Shown here in pieces: positions 57,908 through 64,000 of a stretch of 64,000 bases of DNA. This DNA comes from Microbacterium lacus (GTDB lineage Bacteria > Actinomycetota > Actinomycetes > Actinomycetales > Microbacteriaceae). The translations under genes and the position numbers were made by a program. Positions within the stretch are counted from its first letter, which is position 1. The number at the start of each line of letters is the position of its first letter. The notes under the pieces are model-generated. The model did no database searches, was not told the origin of the DNA, and was given only the letters and a program-made list of their open reading frames with translations. Location: positions 62,001 through 126,000 of the forward strand of contig NZ_NMUM01000023.1 in NCBI RefSeq assembly GCF_002812805.1. The letters are read 5' to 3'.

Positions 57908-58609
57908 CTACGCGGGTATCGGCCCTTGAGTGGCAAGTTTGACCCTCACGTACGGCAGGAACTCGCGCGGGATCACCGCGGTCGCGACGAGGTCTGGTCC
58001 GAGACGCACCCCCACCGCATAGACGAATGGATCGGTATCGATTTCGTATGCGGGGGTGGCGCGTCCGTCGACGACGACGGATGCGCCGCGGTTGACCGAC
58101 GCCTCGGTGGCCCGCCAGGAACCCTCGTGGGCGGGCCGACCCGCCTCCAGCCCCAGCTCTTCACGGAACCGGTTCATCAGGATGTGGTTCGTGTGATGTA
58201 CCAGCTGGGCCTCGAGCGTCGTGTATTCGCTGTGGTCGCGGTACCAGGATGTCCGAACCGCCTCCCAGAGCAGCGGGTATCGCATCCGTTCGACCATCTC
58301 GAGCAGCCAGGCCGGCCGTGGCCACGGAGGATCAACGTCGAGTGAGGCCCGCGTCTGTTCATCGAGCTCGGCGAGGTTGACCGAGTCGTCGCGGTCGTCG
58401 GGGTTGCGCCAGAGCGTATAGCTGATGCTCACGGCATCGTGTGAATGGCCGCGGCTGCCGTCCGCCGCTTCTAGGCCGTATCCGTCCCAGTCCTCAAGAG
58501 CCGGCTGCACCACCAAGCCGATGACGGCGAAGGGAAGCTCGCGCACTCGAGCGGCATGTTCGCGGCGCGGGTCGGGGGCATCTTCGGGCAGGTGTCCAGT
58601 GATAGGCAC
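57908..58609 (-). CDS. Hypothetical protein
   Basis: A 233-aa protein of unrecognised family. It is soluble and Trp/Tyr-rich, with IGLVVQPALEDWDGYGLEA, VSISYTLWRNPDD and RTSWYRDHSEYTTLEAQLVH. It may be a small enzyme-like or regulatory domain. GTG at 58609 is chosen (GGAG nine bases upstream); a longer frame to 58717 would overlap the next lipoprotein gene. Translation evidence would be needed to fix the start. Confidence 0.6.
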   Translation of the reverse strand: MPITGHLPEDAPDPRREHAARVRELPFAVIGLVVQPALEDWDGYGLEAADGSRGHSHDAVSISYTLWRNPDDRDDSVNLAELDEQTRASLDVDPPWPRPAWLLEMVERMRYPLLWEAVRTSWYRDHSEYTTLEAQLVHHTNHILMNRFREELGLEAGRPAHEGSWRATEASVNRGASVVVDGRATPAYEIDTDPFVYAVGVRLGPDLVATAVIPREFLPYVRVKLATQGPIPA

Positions 58610-58659
58610 CCTTCGAGACTCCGGGACCAGGCGCAGGCGCGCAAGGCCCAGCGCCAAGA

Positions 58660-59244
58660 TCAGGCGGGCAGCTCGATGACGAGCAGCCCCTCCTTCGTGT
58701 CGGCGACGGCGACCCATCCGTCGCCGAAGAGGAATGTCATCCCGTAGCCGTCATCGTCGGTCGCGACGGTCGTATCGGGATTCTCGGTGATGTACACGCC
58801 CTCGGCCGATTCTTCGGCCACCCAACCGCCCTCGGTCAGTTCCGCCTGGGCCTCTTCGGCATCCGCCGGGTCGATACCGGACCAACCGTAGATCTGCACG
58901 CTGGCTGTGACGGCGCCGGCGGCGCCCCAGATACACCACAGTCCGTCGGCGATTTCGCGCGACCCGATGCGGAAGACATCCTCCTGTGGCTCCCAACCCG
59001 CCTCGACGAACGCGGCGACGACGTCGGGCGCGATGAGCGTTTCGCAGGTGAGGTCTTCGGGCCGCGCGACGGGCTCGATTGCGGTGGGCGTCGGCGTGGG
59101 GGTGGCGCTCGGGGCGGCACTGGGCGGCGGTGCGGATGGCGCAGCATCCGGTGTGGGAGCGCATCCGGACAGCACCAGTGCGGCCACGAGCGCCGCGGCG
59201 CCGAGGGCCGTGCGGGAACGGTGGAACGCGCGGGAACGAGTCAT
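58660..59244 (-). CDS. Lipoprotein, paralogue of the 47443-48069 gene
   Basis: A 194-aa exported lipoprotein. Signal peptide with lipobox LVLSGC (Cys near 28), Pro/Ala/Thr linker (to about 62), then the domain shared with the first copy, including two cysteines (LTCETL and GLWCIW) and EGGW/AEGVYITEN motifs. ATG at 59244 lies 11 nt after the preceding phosphatase stop; GTG at 59262 would overlap it. Probably co-transcribed with that phosphatase gene. Function unknown. Confidence 0.78.
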   Translation of the reverse strand: MTRSRAFHRSRTALGAAALVAALVLSGCAPTPDAAPSAPPPSAAPSATPTPTPTAIEPVARPEDLTCETLIAPDVVAAFVEAGWEPQEDVFRIGSREIADGLWCIWGAAGAVTASVQIYGWSGIDPADAEEAQAELTEGGWVAEESAEGVYITENPDTTVATDDDGYGMTFLFGDGWVAVADTKEGLLVIELPA

Positions 59245-59254
59245 GGCGTCCAGA

Positions 59255-60094
59255 TCAGGCACCCGGGGTGGGGGAGTGGACGAAATCGAGGAAGTCTTGG
59301 TGCAGGATGCCGTTGGTCGCCATCACGGAACGTGCTGAGAGTGTCTGCTCGCCCTCGAAAGACGTGACGCGCCCGCCGGCTTCGGTAACGATCGGCACGA
59401 CGGCGGCGATGTCGTATTCCTGCACGCCAAACTCGGCGACGAACTCGAGGCGCCCCTCGGCCAGCAGCATGTAAGGCCAGACATCGCCGTACCCGCGGTC
59501 GCGCTTGACGCGACGGGTCAGCGCGATGAGCGCGTCGAGGTGCCCGGTCTCGTCCCATTGCGCGATGCTCTGGAAGCTCACGCTGGCCTCGTCGAGCGTT
59601 TCTATCGCCGATACGCGCAGTGCTCGCTCGCCCTCTTCGGGGGTGTTGGTCCAGGCTCCGAGACCCTCGGCGCCCCACCAGCGTCGGCCGATCGCGGGGA
59701 TTCCGACCACGCCGACAACGGGAAGCCCATCGACCGCGAGAGCGATCAGGTTGCCCCACATCGGGATGCCGCGCACGTAGTTCGCGGTTCCGTCGATCGG
59801 GTCGATGATCCACTGGCGGCGGCTGTCGCCCGTCGTGCCGAACTCTTCGCCGAGGATTCCGTCACCTGGCCGCTCGTTGGCAAGGATGTCTCGGATCGCG
59901 CGTTCGGCGGCCAGATCCGCCTCGGACACGGGCGACGCATCGGGCTTCGTCTGCACGTCGAGGTCGACGGCGTCGAATCGTGCCATCGATGCCGAAGCCG
60001 CGGCATCCGCGAGTCGGAGGGCGAGGGAAAGGTCGTCGGCACGCGAGTAATCGGTGTGCGCGACGCCGGGGACGGGCGACGTGGGGGAAGTCAC
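59255..60094 (-). CDS. hisN: Inositol-monophosphatase family protein (histidinol-phosphatase HisN type)
   Basis: A 279-aa Mg2+-dependent phosphatase. The metal-binding motifs are GEEFGTTG (E of the first motif), WIIDPIDGTANYVRG and the late EYDIAAVVPIVTEAGG. The sequence YGDVWPYMLLAEGRLEF and the family context in Actinobacteria favour histidinol-phosphatase, the last-but-one step of histidine synthesis, but inositol phosphate is an alternative substrate. GTG at 60094 follows TATCCT by 6 nt; the longer upstream frame reaches the tRNA region. Confidence 0.82.
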   Translation of the reverse strand: MTSPTSPVPGVAHTDYSRADDLSLALRLADAAASASMARFDAVDLDVQTKPDASPVSEADLAAERAIRDILANERPGDGILGEEFGTTGDSRRQWIIDPIDGTANYVRGIPMWGNLIALAVDGLPVVGVVGIPAIGRRWWGAEGLGAWTNTPEEGERALRVSAIETLDEASVSFQSIAQWDETGHLDALIALTRRVKRDRGYGDVWPYMLLAEGRLEFVAEFGVQEYDIAAVVPIVTEAGGRVTSFEGEQTLSARSVMATNGILHQDFLDFVHSPTPGA

Positions 60095-60195
60095 GGGCCC
60101 AGGATACCGGCGCTTGCCTGGACGATTCGCGAGTGACGTAACCGTGATGGTAATGTTGACCCTCGGTTCGCCCGGCTCCACCTGGGCGGACCTCT

Positions 60196-60268
60196 GCACC
60201 TCTAGCTCAATCGGCAGAGCAACTGACTCTTAATCAGTGGGTTCTCGGTTCAAGTCCGAGGGGGTGCA
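60196..60268 (+). tRNA. tRNA-Lys (anticodon CTT)
   Basis: A 73-nt cloverleaf: acceptor GCACCTC/GGGGTGC (one G:U pair), D arm TAGCTCAATCGGCAGAGCA, anticodon loop CTCTTAA giving CTT for AAG, T arm GGTTCAAGT. CCA is not encoded. Confidence 0.95.
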
Positions 60269-60273
60269 CTGGG

Positions 60274-60307
60274 AAGCCTCTGAGATCTCGCCATCTCGGA
60301 GGCTTTT
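60274..60307 (+). terminator. Intrinsic terminator after tRNA-Lys
   Basis: A 13-bp stem (AAGCCTCTGAGAT, 60274-60286, with ATCTCGGAGGCTT, 60293-60305; one mismatch) followed by TTTT. It begins 5 nt past the tRNA. The remaining 60308-60511 is a 204-bp spacer with no recognised gene. Confidence 0.85.
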
Positions 60308-60511
60308 CTCATGCCCGGGCTCACCCGGCGGTGCTCGCTTACGGCCGGTCAGCGGGTATTTCATATCGGGGTCGGCGCGTCTTGCGTGTCATTCGGTCCG
60401 AGCCGATCGGGCCACGCGAGCTTTCCACTCCGTGACACGACTCGACCGACACACCGCTTGTGAAGGTATGAATCAGATAGCCGCGACGGCGCGGACGGAA
60501 AAGGGGAACCC

Positions 60512-61480
60512 ATGAAGATCGCGCGATGGGATCACGCAGGCGCGATCGGCGAGGGGTTCGTCATCGACGACGCGGTCGTCGCGTTCCCGGAGGCGCACAC
60601 GGTCGAGAGCGTTCTGAGTGAGGGCCTCGACCACGCGCATGAACTGTTCGCCCGTGCTCATCATGTTGGCGTGCCGCTTGCAGAGGTAACTCTGCAAGCG
60701 CCGTTGGTCCCGTCATCCGTCCGCGATTTCGCGACGTACGAGGAACACCTCGAAGGCATGACGGCGGATGCTGCGGGCCAGGGCCATGTGTCCGATGCCT
60801 GGTACGAGGCCCCGCGTTTTCGCTTCAGTAATCGCCACATGATCTTCGGTACGGGGGCGACGATCCGGCCGCCGGCGACCGAGCGGCTCGATTACGAGCT
60901 CGGTGTCGCGGCCGTGCTGGGTGGTGAGTCCGGAATGGATCTCACGCCGGAGGAAGCGGCCTCCCGGATCTTCGGATACGTGATCACCAACGACTGGTCG
61001 GCGCGAGACATCCAGTTCGCTGAGATGCAGGCACGACTGGGGCCCGTGAAGGGCAAAGACTTCGCCACCTCGATCGGCCCCTGGATCGTGACGGCCGACG
61101 AGGTCGCAACGCGGACGACGCCGGACGGATTCCTGGCGCTCCGCGCGGAGGCGTACGTGAACGGTGAGCTGACGGGGACGGACCTCGTCTCCAACATGGC
61201 CTGGACGTTCCCCGAACTCGTCGCGTACGCCGCTCGTGCGTCCCGGGTGCTGCCCGGAGATGTGTTGTGCGCTGGGGCGACGGGCAACGGCGGAAGCCTC
61301 GGCGAGCTGTGGGGTCTTGCCGGGGGAGCGCTCACCCCGCCACCGCTTCGACGCGGCGACGAGGTGGTTTTTCGCGTCGAGATGCTCGGCGAACTCTCGG
61401 GCACGGTCGGAGAGCCGTTCCCGGCGCGAACACTGCCTGCCGCGCGACGCCGGCCGAAACCTCGGGCTCGCGCGGTCTGA
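60512..61480 (+). CDS. Fumarylacetoacetate hydrolase (FAH) family protein
   Basis: A 322-aa metal-dependent hydrolase or decarboxylase of the FAH fold, active on 2-oxo-acid intermediates of aromatic catabolism. Metal and substrate motifs are DYELGVAAVLGG, TNDWSARDIQFAEMQARLGP and GKDFATSIGPW. An FAH-specific N-terminal subdomain (about 1-80) precedes the core. The start has AAAAGGGGAA upstream. It is convergent with the dehydrogenase gene, and the IclR/CoA-transferase pair nearby suggests a shared catabolic theme. Confidence 0.84.
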   Translation: MKIARWDHAGAIGEGFVIDDAVVAFPEAHTVESVLSEGLDHAHELFARAHHVGVPLAEVTLQAPLVPSSVRDFATYEEHLEGMTADAAGQGHVSDAWYEAPRFRFSNRHMIFGTGATIRPPATERLDYELGVAAVLGGESGMDLTPEEAASRIFGYVITNDWSARDIQFAEMQARLGPVKGKDFATSIGPWIVTADEVATRTTPDGFLALRAEAYVNGELTGTDLVSNMAWTFPELVAYAARASRVLPGDVLCAGATGNGGSLGELWGLAGGALTPPPLRRGDEVVFRVEMLGELSGTVGEPFPARTLPAARRRPKPRARAV

Positions 61481-61502
61481 ATCGCCCGGCTGGCGCGCGC
61501 GA

Positions 61503-62552
61503 TCAGGGCTTGAGCAGGACCTTGATGGCGCGACGCTCGTCCATCGCGGCGTAGGCCTCGGCGACCTCGTCCAGAGGCAGGGTCAGGTCGAAGACGCGAC
61601 CCGGCTGCAGACGGCCGTTCCAGACATCCGGCAACAGCTCTTCGATGTAGTTGCGAACGGGCGCGACGCCTCCACGCAGGGCGATGTTGGCGCCGAACAG
61701 GGCGCCGACCGGCACCGAGTTGCCCTCGGCGGGAACGCCCACGAACCCGACAGTGCCGCCGGGGCGGACGGTCGCGATGGCCTGGTCCATGCTCTCGGGG
61801 GTGCCGACGCACTCGAGAACGGCGTCGGGCCCGATGTCGTCGAACAGGGCCTTGGCGGCGGCGATGCCCTCTTCTCCGCGCTCGGCGATGACGTCGGTCG
61901 CGCCGAATTCGCGGCCGAGTGCCTGACGGGATGCGTGGCGCGACATGAGGACGATGCGCTCGGCGCCGAGCCGCTTCGAGGCGAGGACCGCGCAGAGGCC
62001 GACGGCGCCGTCACCGATCACGACGGCGGTGCTACCGGGGCCGACCCCGCCGGACAGTGCGGCGTGGTGACCGGTGCCGAAGACATCCGACAGCGTCAGA
62101 AGGTGGGGGATCAGATCCTCAGACGGATACTCGGGGGTCTTCACGAGGGTACCGTCGGCGTGCGGCACGCGGACGAACTCGCCCTGGGCGCCGTCGGCGA
62201 AGTCGCCGAAGTGATCGCGGGAGCCCCACCAGGAGTGCTCGAGGCACGAGGTCGAAACGCCGTTGCGGCAGTTCACGCACGTCATGTCGCAGTCGTAAAA
62301 GGGCGCAATGACGAAGTCACCAACGGCGACCTTCTCGACGTCGTCGCCGATCGCCTCGACCACGCCGACGAACTCGTGCCCGATGCGCGAGCCCGGTTTC
62401 GGGGCGCGAACGCCGCGGTAACTCCACAGGTCCGAGCCGCACACGCAGGCCGCGACCACGCGAACGATCGCGTCGCGACCGGTGCTGAGCACGGGGTCGG
62501 GCACCTCTTCGATTCGGACATCGCCGGCTGCATAGATCGTCGTGGCACGCAT
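61503..62552 (-). CDS. Zinc-dependent alcohol dehydrogenase (MDR family)
   Basis: A 349-aa enzyme. The catalytic zinc site has C38 and D41 (CVCGSDLW) and the GHEFVG histidine and glutamate. The structural lobe DCDMTCVNCRNGVSTSC carries four cysteines, in the irregular spacing CxxxCxxCx7C. The cofactor motif is VVIGDGAVGLCAVL. AGCCTA at 62559-62564 (TAGGCT on this strand) ends 6 nt before the ATG, so the message is leaderless. Substrate unknown. Confidence 0.87.
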   Translation of the reverse strand: MRATTIYAAGDVRIEEVPDPVLSTGRDAIVRVVAACVCGSDLWSYRGVRAPKPGSRIGHEFVGVVEAIGDDVEKVAVGDFVIAPFYDCDMTCVNCRNGVSTSCLEHSWWGSRDHFGDFADGAQGEFVRVPHADGTLVKTPEYPSEDLIPHLLTLSDVFGTGHHAALSGGVGPGSTAVVIGDGAVGLCAVLASKRLGAERIVLMSRHASRQALGREFGATDVIAERGEEGIAAAKALFDDIGPDAVLECVGTPESMDQAIATVRPGGTVGFVGVPAEGNSVPVGALFGANIALRGGVAPVRNYIEELLPDVWNGRLQPGRVFDLTLPLDEVAEAYAAMDERRAIKVLLKP

Positions 62553-62558
62553 GATCTC

Positions 62559-62564
62559 AGCCTA
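62559..62564 (-). promoter_or_regulatory. -10 box TAGGCT for the Zn-dehydrogenase gene
   Basis: TAGGCT on the minus strand ends 6 nt before the ATG at 62552 with no ribosome-binding site between them. Confidence 0.5.
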
Positions 62565-62601
62565 CGGCGCGTGCCATGGCGCGCGGCAGGTGCGGGATCC
62601 G

Positions 62602-62670
62602 TTCCGTCCGCACGACCCACGGCGGGACACGACGGCGAGCGGTGCCGATTGCCCGCGTGTGGGGACGGAA
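62602..62670. repeat. CCGTCCGCACG-family palindrome, copy 3 (decayed)
   Basis: A perfect 8-bp inverted repeat TTCCGTCC/GGACGGAA, 69 bp in all. Its left arm continues into CCGTCCGCACGAC, as in the copy at 44844. It lies upstream of the dehydrogenase gene and downstream of the iclR gene. Confidence 0.4.
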
Positions 62671-62709
62671 GTCGGGCGGATGGCACGCGCGCTCACGGCA
62701 ATTGTCGGG

Positions 62710-63492
62710 TCAGCGCCCCGCGGCCGCGATGCGGGTTGAGAGCTGATGTGCGTGCGCCAACAACGTGCGGCCGAGACCGGCCAGGCGGTCCGGCCCGAAG
62801 CGGAACTCGACCCCGGTCAAGCTCAGCGCCCACTCCGGATGCCCCGCACGGTTGAACACCGCGGCGCCGATGCCCCAGCTGCCTTCGACGATCAGGCCCG
62901 GGTTGACGGCGTACCCGCGGTCGCGGGTCTCGGTCAGTCGGCTACGCAGGGGGCCGACCCGGTGCGTCGGACCCCACCGCCTCTCCAAGTCCGGATGGCG
63001 CTCGAGGTACGCATCCACGTCGTGCTCAGGCAGGAACGCCAGGATCGCCAGTCCCGCCGAGGCGACACCGAGCGGGAACCGAACCCCCTCGCTGAGGACG
63101 AAAGACCGGATGGGGAAGGCCCCTTCCTCGCGGAGCAGGCAGACCGTCTCGTCGGCCCGACGCACCGAGAGGAACGCGCTCTCTTCGGTCTTGACCGCGA
63201 GTGAGCGGACGATGTCGCGGGCGAGCGTGGTGATGTCGTATCGGGCCGCGGCCACGGTTCCCATCAGGTAGAGCTCGGGCCCCGGCATCCATCTCGCCGT
63301 CTGCGCGTCCTGATCGACGAGGCCCTCCGCCCGCAGCGCCGAAAGCAGCCGATGCGCCGTCGAGCGCGAGAGGTCCGCCTGGCGCGCGAGCTCGGCCGTC
63401 AAGCCACCGACGGCGCCCGCCGCCGTGACGAGGCGCAGGAGGTGTGCCGCGCGGCTGATCGCCTGCGCACCGGGTACGGCTCGGGTCTCCAT
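62710..63492 (-). CDS. IclR family transcriptional regulator
   Basis: A 260-aa regulator. The N-terminal winged helix contains LTAELARQADLSRSTAHRLL and GLVDQDAQTARWMPG. The C-terminal effector domain has ESAFLSVRRADETVCLL and IVEGSWGIGAAVFNRAG. IclR/PcaR-type proteins often sense aromatic-catabolic intermediates. ATG at 63492 is used; upstream codons are not conserved. It is divergent from the CoA-transferase gene, its probable target, with a dyad in between. Confidence 0.88.
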   Translation of the reverse strand: METRAVPGAQAISRAAHLLRLVTAAGAVGGLTAELARQADLSRSTAHRLLSALRAEGLVDQDAQTARWMPGPELYLMGTVAAARYDITTLARDIVRSLAVKTEESAFLSVRRADETVCLLREEGAFPIRSFVLSEGVRFPLGVASAGLAILAFLPEHDVDAYLERHPDLERRWGPTHRVGPLRSRLTETRDRGYAVNPGLIVEGSWGIGAAVFNRAGHPEWALSLTGVEFRFGPDRLAGLGRTLLAHAHQLSTRIAAAGR

Positions 63493-63610
63493 AATGTGGA
63501 CGGTAGCTGCGACGGCACCCACATCGCAAGTCATTGTTTGCCGTCGATCGGCCGGCAAGACAGGCTGGAAGAGGGTTCGAGGGACCGGATTCATCGGGCG
63601 CAATCCGTCC

Positions 63611-63632
63611 GGATTGTGGACACCGCGAATCC
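63611..63632. promoter_or_regulatory. Candidate IclR operator
   Basis: GGATT-N12-AATCC, a 22-bp dyad, lies between the divergent iclR-type and CoA-transferase genes, 45 nt before the latter. A related ATGTGGAC element abuts the iclR start. Confidence 0.35.
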
Positions 63633-63677
63633 GACCTCGGGATCAACCCCCGGCGAACGTGCAACGAAGGAGTACGC

Positions 63678-64000
63678 GTGATCGACAAACAGGTGGCAAC
63701 GGCGGCCCGCGCGGTCGTCGACATCCCGGATGGCGCTTCGCTCGCCGTCGGCGGCTTCGGGCTCTCGGGCAACCCCATCGCGCTCATCGAGGCGCTGCTC
63801 GCCCAGGGCACGACGGATCTCAGCATCGTCAGCAACAACTGCGGCGTGGACGACTGGGGGCTCGGGGTGCTGCTGAACGCCCGCCGCATCCGCAAGATGA
63901 CGTCGTCGTACGTGGGTGAGAACAAGGAGTTCGAACGGCAGTTTCTCTCCGGTGAGCTCGAGCTCGAACTCACACCGCAGGGCACTCTTGCCGAAAAGCT
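63678..64000 (+). CDS. 3-oxoacid CoA-transferase subunit A (partial, runs off the window)
   Basis: The first 107 residues are visible, starting GTG with AAGGAG 4 nt upstream. [50 protein letters not shown] and [17 protein letters not shown] match the A (alpha) subunit of succinyl-CoA:3-ketoacid or 3-oxoadipate CoA-transferase. GGFGLSGNP is the CoA-binding loop. With the IclR regulator it suggests a beta-ketoadipate or ketone-body operon continuing outside the window. Confidence 0.88.
   Translation, partial: MIDKQVATAARAVVDIPDGASLAVGGFGLSGNPIALIEALLAQGTTDLSIVSNNCGVDDWGLGVLLNARRIRKMTSSYVGENKEFERQFLSGELELELTPQGTLAEK

Noticed and set aside
57674..58345. 223-codon plus-strand frame beginning inside the 90-bp repeats
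   Set aside because: Its N-terminal part is translated palindromic repeat and the remainder is antisense to the 57908 gene.
1..64000. Prophage, insertion sequence, CRISPR array, riboswitch
   Set aside because: No transposase, integrase, phage structural gene, cas gene, regularly spaced repeat array or recognisable riboswitch motif was found on either strand.

Overview
This is a gene-dense, high-GC window from an actinobacterium, almost certainly a member of the Microbacteriaceae and probably Microbacterium or a close relative. The evidence is the gene order ftsK-pgsA-cinA-clgR-DUF3046, a tmRNA tag ending in ALAA, the LigD/Ku repair pair, DUF222-HNH and DUF3039 proteins, and many start codons that sit 6-9 nt after a TAGNNT -10 box, as expected for leaderless mRNAs. 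The genes are mostly core chromosomal. I see no prophage, insertion sequence or CRISPR array.

Layout. 1-2814: 3' end of ftsK, then pgsA, the cinA-type amidase, clgR and DUF3046. 2880-7000: initiator tRNA, a membrane protein, a nitrilase-type hydrolase, a VapBC toxin-antitoxin pair, a DUF1877 protein and an aminotransferase. 7132-8754: an HtrA protease. 8878-16368: a cell-wall glycopolymer cluster with three CDP-glycerol-type polymer transferases, a GT2 glycosyltransferase and a nucleotidyltransferase. 16570-19745: an ABC ATPase with a long disordered acidic N-terminus, and its permease. 19787-24790: DUF3039, pncB, murI, rph, rdgB and a cation-diffusion facilitator. 24873-28434: divergent ligD and ku for end joining.

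28546-31809: DedA protein, tRNA-Leu, and a PadR regulator with a HAAS-type membrane protein. 31887-36438: a compact Tad pilus operon (TadA, B and C, a pilin-like peptide and three TadE/G-like pseudopilins). 36605-41944: MFS pump, prfB, ftsE-ftsX and smpB. 41954-47290: DHA2 pump, M20 peptidase, SIMPL protein and a DUF222-HNH protein. 47443-51144: a lipoprotein, then a cassette of secreted DUF4397 protein, sortase, ECF sigma factor and anti-sigma factor. 51257-51623: tmRNA. 51798-60094: a P-loop kinase-like protein, a quinone-oxidoreductase-type MDR, a flotillin with an FGE-sulfatase-domain partner, small uncharacterised proteins, a second lipoprotein paralogous to the first, and an inositol-phosphatase-family enzyme. 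60196-64000: tRNA-Lys, then a catabolic group (FAH-family hydrolase, Zn-dependent dehydrogenase, IclR regulator and the start of a 3-oxoacid CoA-transferase).

The least explained signal is intergenic. At least five families of short imperfect palindromes recur between genes. The most striking is a 90-bp element with about 20-bp inverted ends (36476, 56348, 57648 and 57816). Another is a 62-bp element present in two copies of exactly equal length (27471 and 51708). A third family (core TTCGACAGGCTCAG) appears to have been absorbed into the reading frame of ftsE, where its copies encode part of an unusual C-terminal tail.
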